Below, piece by piece: positions 29,554-40,037 of a stretch of DNA of 64,000 nt (within the stretch, counting starts at the first letter, position 1; the number at the start of each line of letters is the position of its first letter). Below the pieces are notes generated by a model that searched no databases, was not told the DNA's origin, and saw nothing but the letters and a program-made list of their open reading frames with translations. Source of the stretch: an uncultured Clostridium sp. (GTDB lineage Bacteria; Bacillota; Clostridia; TANB77; CAG-508); contig CAOKMF010000002.1 in the NCBI GenBank assembly GCA_948469655.1, forward strand, positions 43,064-107,063. The letters run 5' to 3'. The position numbers and the translations under genes were made by a program.

Positions 29554-30768
29554 TTAATTAAAATATTTTATTATAAACACACTTCCGCTTCCCTTCTTCA
29601 GAATCTACCGAAATATATCCTTTATCTCCTTCTATAATAGATTTAGCAAGAGCAAGACCTATTCCGAATGCTATCATCTGATGAATTCTTTCCTTTGAAA
29701 AACCTTTCAAATATATGTGGCAAATCTTTTTTATCTATTCCGAGCCCCATAATCTCTGATTTCTATCTTTGTATACATCTTATTTTTTGAATAAGTTACA
29801 TCTACTTTACTTCCATCATATGAATGCTCTACACAGTTTTTCAAAATATTTGTTATAGCTTCAGATTGCCATTTAAAGTCACAATTTATCTTACATTCTT
29901 CACCTTGTATATTTATATCTACACCTTTTAAATCACATAATCCTGCTATATTATTTACCGCTTCTCTTAATATATCTTCTACATTCTCTTCTTTATTTAC
30001 AAATTCTATCGTATTAGCATCAAATTTTGAAAGTTTTAAAAGCGAACTTACTAAAAAGTTAATATTTATAACTTCTCTTTTTATATCTTTTATAAATTCT
30101 TTTCTAGTTGCTTCTTCCATATTACTATTTTCTAACATATTATCTAGCATTATTGTAATAGATGTAAGTGGTGTTTTTAATTGATGGGAAATATCAGAAA
30201 TAGAATCTTTTAAATTTATCTTATCCTGCTTTGAATTTTCAGCCACTTCTTTTAGCATTACTGTTGTTTTATAAATCTCATTTTTAAGTATTGATAATTC
30301 ATCTTCTGTATTATCTTCTATATCTAACTTATAGTTTCTTCTATTTATCTCTTCCAAATATCTTGTTATCTCTTTTAAAGCTTTATCCTTTGAGTAATTA
30401 TATATTAAGAAAATTAGGCTTAAAAGTATAAAAAACATGAAAAACACTGTCAAATCTAAAATTAAAAACCTTTTAAAATGTACATCATTTTCAAGAATAA
30501 CTGAATCTTTTTCTAAATCTATACCATAATTTTTAAGTATATTCTCTTTTCCTTTTTCGTTACTATTTAATATATATACTATTTTCTCTTTATCGACATT
30601 TGGGTAACTCTCTTCTATCCCTGAAATTATCAAATCTACTTTTCTATTAAATACTTCTGTATATTTTTTATATTGCACATAGCTTAAAACTACATATATT
30701 AAATTTAGAACTATAAATACAATTATGGCTAAAATGATTGCCTTTTTTAATTTTACCTTATTCTCCAT
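29554..30768 (-). CDS. sensor histidine kinase
   Basis: 403 residues. Two transmembrane helices (IILAIIVFIVLNLIYVVLSYV and FLILDLTVFFMFFILLSLIFLIY) flank a short extracellular loop. Then comes a dimerisation domain with SDISHQLKTPLTSI (phosphorylated His), the N box in ITNILKNCVEHSY and the catalytic G boxes. Three skip sites rebuild the ATP-lid region: 29740-29742 gives DYGA-GIDKKDLPHIFERFFKGK, 29664-29666 gives NSSDSI-GIGLALAKSIIE, and 29585-29587 gives DSEEGK-GSVFIIKYFN. Every one restores a canonical kinase motif. Three bases removed leave 404 codons. It overlaps the response regulator gene by 11 bases. Confidence 0.92.
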
Positions 30769-31411
30769 CTATCCTATACCCAATTCCTTTTATAGTAATT
30801 ATTATATTGCTTTCTATCTTCTCTCTTATTCTTTTCATATATACTGTAACAGTATTATTGTTCACATCATTTCCTGTCCAGTCCCATATTTTATCTATTA
30901 TATCGTCTCTTGTTACTACCTTATTTAGATTAGAAAATAACAAATGCAAAATCTTAAGTTCTATATTGCTTAAATCTATCTTCTTCCCTTCCTTATACAC
31001 TTCCATTTTATCCATATCAAATTCAATATCTTTGAGCCTAATTTTTTGATTTTTCCCTCTTGAAAGAATTTTGTTCATTCTTGCAATAAGTTCTTTTGTA
31101 GAAAATGGTTTTGTTATATAGTCTTCTGCTCCAAGTTCTAATCCTTTTACAATATCGTCTTCTTCGTCCCTTGCTGTTAGAAATATTGTTGGTATGTTTT
31201 TATTCTTTATTTCCATTTCATACAAACTAAAACCATTTCCATCTGGAAGTGATATATCAAGTATTATTAAATCTATTTGTTTATTCTCTAGAATTTCTAT
31301 TGTCTTTTTTATATTTTCTGTATGAGTTACCTTATATCCTTTTTGTTCTAAAGAATATACTAGACCTTTTGCAATGTTTATATTATCTTCTACAAGTAAT
31401 ATTTGTATCAT
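30758..31411 (-). CDS. OmpR-family response regulator
   Basis: 217 residues. The receiver domain has ILLVEDN (acidic pocket), LIILDISLPDGNG (phosphorylated Asp), TARDEEDD (Thr) and KPFSTKEL (Lys). The winged helix follows (LSNIELKILHLLFSNLNKVVTRDDIIDKIW ... VTVYMKRIREKI). It is paired with the overlapping histidine kinase downstream and follows an ABC transporter, as in BceRS-BceAB and related antimicrobial-peptide detoxification systems. It has no skip site. Confidence 0.93.
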   Translation of the reverse strand: MIQILLVEDNINIAKGLVYSLEQKGYKVTHTENIKKTIEILENKQIDLIILDISLPDGNGFSLYEMEIKNKNIPTIFLTARDEEDDIVKGLELGAEDYITKPFSTKELIARMNKILSRGKNQKIRLKDIEFDMDKMEVYKEGKKIDLSNIELKILHLLFSNLNKVVTRDDIIDKIWDWTGNDVNNNTVTVYMKRIREKIESNIIITIKGIGYRIDGE

Positions 31412-31437
31412 TTTTGCACCTCTTTTTTATTATACAC

Positions 31438-31471
31438 TAAAATAGAGGACTTGCCTAGTCCCCTATTTTAG
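31438..31471 (-). terminator. hairpin between the permease and response regulator genes
   Basis: aaaatagaggac pairs with gtcccctatttt with one G-T, followed by T on the - strand. It may attenuate transcription into the two-component genes. Confidence 0.5.
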
Positions 31472-31478
31472 TAAATCT

Positions 31479-34028
31479 CTAAATATTATCTTTTCTAATT
31501 GTTTCTATTGTATTTTGTCTATTAATCTTTCCAATACTATATTTCATAATTATAAACACTAATATAAATACACTAATAATAGATATAATAATTGGCATTA
31601 TTGGTAAATATAAATCAGGCGATTTTTTTAATTCAAAGGCTTTATATAATGCCAATGTTCCGAAGTAACCCAAGAACTATTCCATAACATAATGATTTGG
31701 TTCCATAAAATATTGTCTCTAAATTAACCATTCTATTAAATTCCTTTTTAGTCATACCTATTGATTTTAAAGCTGCAAATTCTTTTTGTCTTAGTTCCAT
31801 ATTTGATGTTATTGTATTAAATATATTTGTTACTCCAATTAAGGTTATTACACCCAAGAAACCATAAAGGAATATTTTTACAACAATTCCCATTGCTCTT
31901 TCTTGCTTTATCTGTTCTTCAATATTTGTTACTCGAATATCAGTGTTTATTTTTTCAATATTTTCCTCTAAGCTATTCGGATTTTTAGAATTAATTGTTA
32001 TAAGACTTAGCTCAAATTCTATATCTTTAAAGTTCTCCATATCTACTATTAAATATCCACCATAATAATAATAGTTTTCAATTCCATATGGCTTAATATC
32101 TGTAACTGCTCCTACTTTTATATTCATTTCTTTTGAACTTTTTGTATCATCTTCTGAATATTTACCAGAAATTATATCTCCTACTTCATATGAATACATT
32201 CTTCCTGTTACTATCTCGTCATTTTCATAATAATCACATGTATCAATTAAAATTCCTGTATCTTTTGTCTTTTCATAAGGAACTTCTATTTTCTTTGTAT
32301 ATTTCTTAAATGTTTCATCATCTAATCCTATAATTTGCACTCCTATATGATCTGCCTTTTTATATTCGTCATTTTCATCTTCTTCTAACTTAAGGAACTC
32401 TTGTAATTTTACTTTATCTAAATCATATATATTCAAATTATATCCTTTTGTTTCATAAAGCAAGAAATATTCTTCTATATCATCTAATGCAATTATTTGT
32501 TCTAGATTTTCTTTTGCAAAATTTACTTTGATATTATAATCAGGACTTTTATAATATCCTGATGTAAAATCAAACATATTATTTACAAATGTGCTCATTG
32601 TGATAAATATAAATATACTTATTGTTATTGATATAACTGTCGTTCTATACTTTTTCTTACTTCTCTTTAGGTTTTTATATGCAAGTACTCCACCAGTTTT
32701 AAATAGTCTTTGAATTATCTTAGGTACCTTTAATTTATTTGCTTTGATTTTTATATTACCTGAATTCCTAATTAATGACATAGGAGTAACTTTACTTGCT
32801 CTTTTAGCTGAAACAAAGGCAGAAAGATAAATTGTAACAAAACCGAAGTACTGCTGATATAATTATTGGCATAGCATTTACTCCAAATAGTATTCCTTCT
32901 ATTCCGTCAAATAAATACTCTCCAAGTACCATTCCTATTATTTTTAGTAATATAAATATTGCAAATAGTCCTGAGACAATTCCAATTGGTACGCCGAACA
33001 CATCCGAAGAAGCATTGCTTCATATATTACACTTTTTTTAATTTGCTTTTTAGTTGCTCCGGCATGATGCAAGCATTCCGTACATTTTAGTTTTTTCTGT
33101 TATTGATATTGCAAATGAATTTCTTATACAGAATATACTTGTAAACATGATTACAAATATAAGTATTCCACATACTGCATAAAGCATTGTCACTGTATCG
33201 TCAGAAAATGCAAATGCTTCCCATCTTAAAAGTTCATTATTTACATCATAAGAATATTTTAATTCCTTATTACTTCTTATCTCCATATAACTATTTGCTC
33301 CGAAGAAGCTCTGTTAAAGATGTTTTATATTCTGCAGGATTTCTTAATACTGCATATATATCTTTATCTTTTCCTTCCATATCTGTTGTAATTACAGTAT
33401 ACCCTGGCTCTGTATAGTACTCAAACCCATATCCTGGTCTTTCGATTATTCCGAACTACTGTAAATTCACTTATTTTTGCATTCACTATTTTTTCTTCAT
33501 CAGTATAAGGGTTAGAGCCCTTTAAATCATATTCATCTAATGTTTTTCTTTCTCCTATATTTAAGCTTATTTTATCTCCAAGTTTTAAACCTAATTTTGC
33601 ATTGCTATTAATTGTCTGGCTGATTATGATTTCATTTTTATTTACAGGAAATCTTCCGTTCTATCATTTTAAAATTTAATTTTTCGAATACAGCCTTATC
33701 CATTGAAAATACCTTTGCGTATGGTTTATCTTCATTTTCACTTTTTTCAAGTTTTGCATATCCGACACATTCTAAGCTCAAAAGTCTCTTTTATATCACG
33801 ATTAGCTTTTACTGTATCTATCTGGTCTTTCTGTAGATTTTCTAATTTTATATGATAATATCCAGCTTCATTAATTGCATTTTGTACAAGTGTTTTTTGA
33901 ACACTTGTAATCAATGTAGCTGTTCCACAAATAAGTGCAACTGAAAGTATTATTCCAATTATTGTACTTATTGTTCTCTTTTTATTCATTTTCAAATTCT
34001 TAAGCGCTAAGCGTTTCAAAACATTCAT
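31479..34028 (-). CDS. FtsX/MacB-type ABC transporter permease (nine skip sites)
   Basis: 846 residues. N-terminal helix (TIIGIILSVALICGTATLI), large extracellular domain, three helices, then a second FtsX module with ISITISIFIFITMSTFV and three C-terminal helices. Nine skip sites at 33762, 33656, 33451, 33300, 33059, 33004, 32994, 32843 and 31660 (first base of each ccg) give, among others, MIE-GRFPVNKNEIIIS, EFTVV-GIIERPGYG, MLASC-GATKKQIKK, EAMLL-GCV-GVPIGIVSG and VLGLL-GTLALYKAF. 2550 bases minus nine leave 847 codons exactly. It works with the ATPase just upstream; export of peptides or envelope-stress defence is likely from the linked two-component system. Confidence 0.92.
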
Positions 34029-34042
34029 GATTCTTTTTCCTC

Positions 34043-34710
34043 CTAGCTCTTGGTTTTTCCATCTTCAAGTGTAATAATTCTATCCGCCTGTTTTGCAATT
34101 TCAACATTATGAGTGATCATTATAATTGTTTGTTTATAATCTCTGTTAGATTTCTTTAATAAATCAACTATCTCTTCACTAGATTTAGTGTCAAGATTTC
34201 CTGTTGGCTCATCTGCAAGTATTATACTTGGATTTGTTATCATAGCTCTACCTATAGAAGTCCTTTGCTGTTGTCCTCCGAGATAATTCACTTGGCAAAT
34301 GATATCTTCTTGTACTTAAACCCAAAACAGAAATTAATTCGTCTAACACTTTCTTATTTATTTCTCTATTATCTAAGTTTAGTGGTAAAAGTATGTTTTC
34401 TTCTACATTTAATATTGGAATTAAGTTATAGAATTGATAAATAAGTCCAACTTGCCTTCTTCTAAATATTGCAAGTTCGTCATCATTGAATTTGTATATA
34501 TCTTTTCCATCTATATATACCTTTCCGCTTGCTAGGTCTATCTACTCCTCCAATTAGATGCAAAAGCGTAGATTTTCCGCTTCCTGAAGCACCCACTATT
34601 GCAACAAATTCTCCTTTTTCTACTGAAAAAGAGACATTATCAAGTGCAACAACTTTTGTTCCCCCTTCTCCATACACTTTACTTAAATTTTCTACTCTTA
34701 AGATTTCCAT
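34043..34710 (-). CDS. ABC transporter ATP-binding protein (MacB/BceA type)
   Basis: 221 residues from [17 protein letters not shown]. Walker [11 protein letters not shown] loop region [12 protein letters not shown], Walker [13 protein letters not shown] and H loop MITHNVE. Two skip sites: 34525-34527 gives [18 protein letters not shown], and 34278-34280 falls inside the signature itself, [18 protein letters not shown]. Two bases removed leave 222 codons. The signature LSGGQ is invariant in working ABC ATPases, so the skip must occur for function. It is first gene of the transporter operon. Confidence 0.94.
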
Positions 34711-34739
34711 ATTTTCCTTCACATTCCTTTCTAAGACAC

Positions 34740-34872
34740 AAACCAAGTTTGGAAAAGAATTAGTATATTGCTAGGCAATCGAGGTAAATAACCGGAGGCG
34801 TACTAGTGTACGTCGAGGATTATTTGTCCGAAGATTAACAACGCAAGATGCTGATTATTTTTCAAACTTCTT
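34740..34872. repeat. dispersed palindromic repeat, copy 2
   Basis: Long hairpin: tttggaaaagaat / attatttttcaaa outer arms, an inner ggtaaataacc...ggattattt pair and an apical gtacta-gtgtac. Shares agaattagtatatt, ctaggca and caagatgctgattatt with the copy at 14475-14620. Confidence 0.65.
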
Positions 34873-34949
34873 TTTTCTTTAAATTAATTATACCTAACTC
34901 AAAGTGACAACTAAGTGACATTAAGAAATTTTTAATATATATAAAAAAA

Positions 34950-34985
34950 AGAAGCCCTCACCCTAAGGTAAAGACTTCTCTTTTC
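34950..34985 (-). terminator. hairpin terminator of the cupin-like gene
   Basis: gaagtctttacc / ggtgagggcttc-like arms followed on the - strand by a run of eight T, just after the stop at 35000. Confidence 0.6.
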
Positions 34986-34999
34986 ATAGCAGTCGCTTA

Positions 35000-35287
35000 T
35001 CATTTAACAATTTCTTTTATGGAAATGACACGCAATTTTTTGCCTGTCGGATTCGCCAGCGAATGGCTGTCTCCGATGTCGACATTACTCAGCACTTCGC
35101 CCGTTTCAGCATTACGGTACTGTTCTTTGGTATCCCAATGGGTATGCTGTTTAATCTTAGCATCAACATCAAGCTCTAAAATCGCCACTTCCACCTCGTC
35201 AGATGTGTACAGCAACTGCTTTGTTACTTTTCCCCGCTCAACCAGATCGGGAAGCAGAGGTTCTTTTCTTTCTTCGATAAATCCCAT
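35000..35287 (-). CDS. small cupin-like protein, compositionally foreign
   Basis: 95 residues. EVEVAILELDVDAKIKQHTHWDTKEQY and the final VISIKEIVK suggest a small beta-barrel of the cupin type, with histidines HTH as possible metal ligands; I am not certain of the family. G+C is near 45%, with codons such as CTG, CCC and GGC that are rare in the neighbours. An in-phase CGG (GAG-CGG-GGA, ccg at 35237-35239) must be arginine here, since a +1 step ends the protein after three codons. Leader AAAAAGGAGG. Probably recently acquired. Confidence 0.6.
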   Translation of the reverse strand: MGFIEERKEPLLPDLVERGKVTKQLLYTSDEVEVAILELDVDAKIKQHTHWDTKEQYRNAETGEVLSNVDIGDSHSLANPTGKKLRVISIKEIVK

Positions 35288-35367
35288 GTTGTATCCTCCT
35301 TTTTCAACTTATTAAGTTTCGCTTATGTTAATTATAGCATAAAAAGGAGTTCTTATCAAGTTTTGCT

Positions 35368-36532
35368 TTATTTTAAAATATTTTCTGCAAGTTTTAAAAG
35401 TTCTTCTCTTGTCTCTTCTTTTAGTCTTGATTTTACAGTAACTACTGGCTCACAAATTGTTATATCTTTCATTCCTTCTACTATTTCTTTCATACATTTC
35501 GCAGCACTTGGTGCCCATGTTCCATTTTCTATTATACCTACTTTGCGATTTTGATAATTTTTGCCCTTTAAACTACGTAAGAAATTATCCATAGGCGGGA
35601 ATACTTCTGCATTGTAGCTAGAAGCAGCAATTATTAATTTATCATATCTAAATGCATCTTCTACCACCTCTGCCATGTCACATCTTGCAAGGTCAAATAT
35701 ACTCACCTTTGTACCCTTTTCTTCCAAAATTTTTGCCATTTCTTTTGCAGTATCAGCTGTATTTCCATGAATTGATGCATAGCAAATAGTTACTCCTTCA
35801 TTTTCTGCCTTATAGCTACTCCAAATATCATACTTTTCTATATAGTATCCTAAATTTTCTTTTAATATTGGTCCATGTAGTGGACATATCATTTTTATAT
35901 CTAGATTACTTGCTTTCTTTAGAAGCATTTGTACAGGTGCTCCATATTTTCCGAACTATATTGAAATAATATCTTCTAGCTTCACATGTCCAGTCTTCTT
36001 CAGTATCTAGGCTTCCAAACTTTCCAAACCCATCTGCTGAAAATAGTATTTTTTCATAAGTCTCATAAGTTACCATTACCTCTGGCCAATGTACCATTGG
36101 TGCCATAAAGAATTTTAATGTATGTTTTCCAAGATTTATCTCGTCTCCTTCTTTTACTACAACTTTTCTTTGTTCTAAATTTGGGATATCAAAAAATTGT
36201 GGTAAAAAAGCAAATGTTTTTTCATTACCAATTAGTTTCATATTAGGATATTTTCTTGCAATTTTTTCTATATTGTATGCATGGTCTGGCTCCATATGAG
36301 AAATGACTAGATAATATGGCTCGTCCTTTCCTAATGCTTTATCTAGATTTTCTATCCATTCATCTGTTTTTCTTTTATCAATTGTATCCATTATGGTTGT
36401 TTTTTCGTCTTTTATTAAATATGAGTTATATGAAATACCGTTTGGTACAATATATTGGCTTTCAAATAAGTCTATGTCCTTATCATCTGCTCCTATATAT
36501 ATAATATTATCTGATATAAATGTATCTCTCAT
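35368..36532 (-). CDS. A-type flavoprotein / flavodiiron protein
   Basis: 387 residues: an N-terminal metallo-beta-lactamase-like diiron domain (ISHMEPDHAYNIEKI with HxExDH, FMAPMVHWPEVMVTY, SADGFGKFG) and a C-terminal flavodoxin domain (TICYASIHGNTADTAKEMAK, IIAASSYNAEVFPPM, GIIENGTWAPSAAKCM). Such proteins reduce oxygen or nitric oxide in anaerobes. A skip site at 35951-35953 joins YYFNIV-GKYGAPVQMLLKK, the normal linker between the domains; without it the two domains are separate fragments. One base removed leaves 388 codons. Confidence 0.93.
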
Positions 36533-36601
36533 AAAAACCCTCCATTCTTATTTTTATATTATATTTGTTTGTACTAGAAAAAGCAAGTCCATTCTAAACA
36601 T

Positions 36602-36632
36602 ATTTAAAACCCCCTTACCTATTTGGCTTAGG
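36602..36632 (-). terminator. hairpin terminator of the HD-domain gene
   Basis: ccccttacc ... ggcttagggg arms between the HD-domain gene and the flavodiiron gene. Confidence 0.55.
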
Positions 36633-36640
36633 GGATAATA

Positions 36641-37138
36641 TTATGCTCTTTTAAATGTTTCTACTGTACTACAGCATTTATCTATAAGACAAATAATTTT
36701 TGCTTCTGGTGTTTTTGGAAATTTTCTAAATGTTAGAGGCCACATATGTGATTCTATAATTATCTTTTCTTCTTCATTTATATCATAATACTTTTCGGCA
36801 TTTTTACTTGCAATTTGTGGATGTCTGAATCCATGAAGTCTTGGTCTTCCATCTGTTTCATGCCAATCATATAAGAAGAAATCATGAAACATAGCCCCTA
36901 CTGTTAATATCTCATAGTTTATACGATACTTAAGCTTTCTTTCTAAAAATTTAGCAAATAAAAAACTATAATATGCAACATTTCTTGAGTGTATATATAC
37001 ATTTGTATTACCATGTTGTATATATTTGCTAAGCATCATTTGTATTTTTATATGATGTTTTATTCTCATAAGCCAAATTAAAAATTCTCTTTTTTCTCTT
37101 ATTTTTGAAATAGTATTTTCTTTAACTCTAACAATCAT
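36641..37138 (-). CDS. HD-domain phosphohydrolase
   Basis: 165 residues. HSRNVAYYSFLFAKFLERKL supplies the first histidine, TVGAMFHDFFLYDWHE the HD pair, HGFRHPQIASKNAEKY and IIESHMWPLT the later histidines. The arrangement is that of small HD-superfamily hydrolases acting on nucleotides or related phosphates; the substrate is unknown. The - strand leader is AT-rich with no strong ribosome-binding sequence. It has no skip site. Confidence 0.85.
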   Translation of the reverse strand: MIVRVKENTISKIREKREFLIWLMRIKHHIKIQMMLSKYIQHGNTNVYIHSRNVAYYSFLFAKFLERKLKYRINYEILTVGAMFHDFFLYDWHETDGRPRLHGFRHPQIASKNAEKYYDINEEEKIIIESHMWPLTFRKFPKTPEAKIICLIDKCCSTVETFKRA

Positions 37139-37339
37139 TTTATTTAAACCTCATATATTTATTATATACCTTAGATTTTTAAATGACAATATATATTTTA
37201 TTAAAGTTTGCTTAATTTTTCATTGTAATATTTAACATAATATGATATAATTAGTATTACTAATATGGGTAAAGGCACCCTATTGGTTGAAAACAAGGCT
37301 AGAGGTTGCATCTTATAAAAAGAATCAGGAGGGAATACT

Positions 37340-37609
37340 ATGGCATTATATATTTTTAAACCTCAAAATCGGCCGGAAAGAGTTAGTCGCTCCGAGTATT
37401 TGGATGAAATGTTTGCAAAAGCTATAGAATCTGCAAATTTTTTCGGTAGCGTATCTACAGTGCGTGGTAATTTCTACGAAAGTGAAATTGACCGCGTTTT
37501 GAAAGGATTTAACCTTTCACCTACAATGAGCGAGAAAAGCACACAAAGAGAAAAGCAGTATTATTGCTCATTTAAGATTGCAGGAAATACTGCTACAAAC
37601 GTAGATTAA
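37340..37609 (+). CDS. hypothetical small protein, compositionally foreign
   Basis: 89 residues (MALYIFKPQNRPERVSRSEY at the start), no motif recognised. It has AGGAGGGAATACT before the ATG and a strong terminator downstream. It carries an in-phase CGG (AAT-CGG-CCG, 37367-37369) that must be arginine; a +1 step gives a stop 17 codons later. G+C is higher than in the flanking genes. The upstream 37250-37339 segment has a promoter-like ttgtaa...tatgataaat region and a leader with no riboswitch I can identify. Confidence 0.5.
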   Translation: MALYIFKPQNRPERVSRSEYLDEMFAKAIESANFFGSVSTVRGNFYESEIDRVLKGFNLSPTMSEKSTQREKQYYCSFKIAGNTATNVD

Positions 37610-37671
37610 CCGTAACCATTCGCAATTTCTAAGCCTTGCACATGCTATGAGTCTCTAAGCTCTAGCAAAAA

Positions 37672-37709
37672 ACAAAGTATGTAGTTTTTATTTTCTACAT
37701 ACTTTGTTC
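37672..37709. terminator. bidirectional terminator
   Basis: aacaaagtatgtag / ctacatactttgtt arms around a T-rich loop, between the + strand small gene and dtd. Confidence 0.75.
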
Positions 37710-37711
37710 TT

Positions 37712-38150
37712 TTATCTTTCTATAATTATTGTTACTGGTCCATCGTTTAAAAGTTCTACTTCCATATGTGCACCAAATATTCCGCTTTGAGCATTAATTC
37801 CAGTTCCCCTACATTTTTCTATAAAATATTCATAAAGCATATTTGCTTCTTCTGGTTTTGCAGCCCCAGTAAAAGAAGGTCTGTTTCCGAGAACTTGTAT
37901 CTGCATAAAGTGTAAACTGTGATACAACCAAAATCTCTCCATTTATATCTTTTACTGATAAATTCATTTTATCATTTTCATCTTGAAATATCCTTAAGTT
38001 TAATATTTTATTTACTAAATAATCTGCCTTTTCCTTAGTGTCTTCATGTGTTACACCAAGTAATACTAAAAGCCCATTTTCTATTTTTCCAGTTACCTCT
38101 TCTTCCACTGTAACTTTTGCTCTACTTACCCTTTGTATCACTGCTTTCAT
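37712..38150 (-). CDS. dtd: D-aminoacyl-tRNA deacylase
   Basis: 145 residues. Hydrolyses D-amino acids from mischarged tRNA. Motifs: [15 protein letters not shown] at the start, [23 protein letters not shown], the SQFTLYADT block and the NGPVTI-type end ([13 protein letters not shown]). A skip site at 37887-37889 gives [20 protein letters not shown], the family's GNRPSF motif. One base removed leaves 146 codons. The start lies inside the end of the next gene upstream (28-base overlap). Confidence 0.93.
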
Positions 38151-38917
38151 TTTCTATACTCTCCTGCACTTTCTTTTTTAATCTAACTTTATCTCTTATA
38201 AATACGTTTATACTTTTCTTTAATTTATCTGTTTTTTTGATTTGTTCTCTCATATATTCATTCAAATGTTCTTCTATGGCTTTTACATTATTACCAATTG
38301 CAAATACAAATGAATACTTTTCTTTATTTTTAACTGTTTGCTCTAATATACTTGCCTTCAATTCTTCGTATTTTACAACTAGTCCTTTTTCTATTGCAAA
38401 TTTACGTATTTTAACAACTATTTGCGTGCTATATGCAGTATCAATTACTATAATTCCAAAGAAAAAGCCTATAACAAAACTAAAAGCCAAATTATTTTCA
38501 AGCCAGTCTAACGAATTTAATATGTGTGGATTTATTAAATAATAGTATATTGCACCGTAAAATTCCCCAAAGTAATGTATATAGTGGACATATAAGTCCA
38601 TCTACATTTCCCCAGTTGTTTGAATAGTCCCATAGTTTTACACCCATACCTTTTATAAAGATTAAACCTGCAATATATTCTATCGCTGTAACTGATACCA
38701 TCATAATTAAAATTACTAAAATACTATTTAGGTTTATTTGTGCAAGTAAATAAAATGCACATAAGCCAAAACCATATAAAGGTAAGTATGGACCTACTAA
38801 AAAACCTGGGTTTATCCATTTTCCTTTTGATATAATTCTTCTATAAAATAGTTCTAATATCCATCCCGCTATACTCCCTATAAAAAATAGGAATGCTAGT
38901 GTTAAAAATACATTCAC
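38122..38917 (-). CDS. multi-spanning membrane protein (putative ABC-transporter-permease type, DUF family)
   Basis: 264 residues with five or so helices. [21 protein letters not shown] and [16 protein letters not shown] match the widespread Clostridial family annotated as putative ABC transporter permease. A skip site at 38555-38557 gives [23 protein letters not shown], where the family has LLWG(V/I)LG. The C-terminus is basic and charged. One base removed leaves 265 codons. The function of the family is not known. Confidence 0.8.
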
Positions 38918-39060
38918 CTTGTATCTTATTCTCCTTTATTCAAAATATATATAATTCTAGCATAATTTGTCTGAAAAGACAATAATTTTTTCTTTACTAT
39001 ATTCTTAATTTGTGATATAAATATATAGTAGATATATTTAAGTAAAGAAAGGCAAAATTT

Positions 39061-40037
39061 ATGGACACAGTAGATAGAAAAAAATTAGTTACAATACTTG
39101 TTCCTGCATATAATGAGCATGAAGTTATTCCGCTTTTATATGACAGACTTGTCACTTTAATGGATGAACAAACTAAATATGACTTTGAAGTCTTATTTGT
39201 AAATGATGGTAGTAAGGACGACACTTTAGATTTAATCAAATTCCTAAGAAAAAAAGATTCTAGAATTAACTATGTAAACTTATCTAGAAATTATGGTAAA
39301 GAAATAGCCATGTGTGCTGGTTTTGATTATTTAAAAGGTGATTGCTTAGTTATAATAGATGCTGACCTTCAGGACCCACCTGAACTTATCCCTGAAATGC
39401 TTAAATATTGGGAAGAAGGCTATGATGATGTTTATGCAAGACGTAAGTCTAGAAAAGGTGAAAGTCCTTTAAAGAAGCTTACTTCTTGGGGATTTTATAG
39501 AACTCTTCAAAGTATGACTAATATAGAAATTCAAAAAGATACTGGCGACTTTAGACTTTTAGATAGACGCTGTGTTGAAGCAATTAAGTCTTTAAGAGAA
39601 TCTCAAAGGTATACTAAAGGTCTTTATAGCTGGATTGGTTATAATAAAAAAGAGATTTTGTATGATAGAGACCCTAGGGCTGCAGGGAAAACAAAATGGA
39701 ATTATAGAAGACTTCTAAACCTATCAATTGACCGGTATAACTTCATTTACTACTTCTCCGCTTCGCTGGGCAGCTATTGCTCGGATTGTTAGTTTCATTT
39801 GTTGGTTTTATTTATATGCTTACGATCATTTTTAAAACTTTAATTTATGGGGCTGATGTTTCTGGTTATGCTTCTATGATGGTTGTTATATTATTCCTTG
39901 GTGGTATTCAGCTTATATTTTTAGGACTTATTGGAGAATATCTAGGACGAGCTTTCTATGAAGTTAAAGGTAGGCCTTTATATTTTATAGATTCATATAA
40001 TGAGAAAAAAGAGACTAATAGAAAGGATATTGATTAA
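39061..40037 (+). CDS. polyprenyl-phosphate glycosyltransferase (GtrB/DPM1-like)
   Basis: 324 residues. GT2 domain: [77 protein letters not shown] and TGDFRLLDR. It is followed by two transmembrane helices. Two skip sites on the + strand, CGG at 39733-39735 and 39782-39784, give [33 protein letters not shown], the standard exit from the catalytic domain (with CGC used as arginine between them). Removing two bases leaves 325 codons. This + strand case shows that the effect follows the coding strand. Overlaps the next gene by one base. Confidence 0.93.

Noticed and set aside
37250..37339. Lysine-riboswitch-like words (ctagaggttgcat) in the leader of the 89-residue gene
   Set aside because: The segment is far too short for the five-helix lysine riboswitch and lacks its other conserved blocks.
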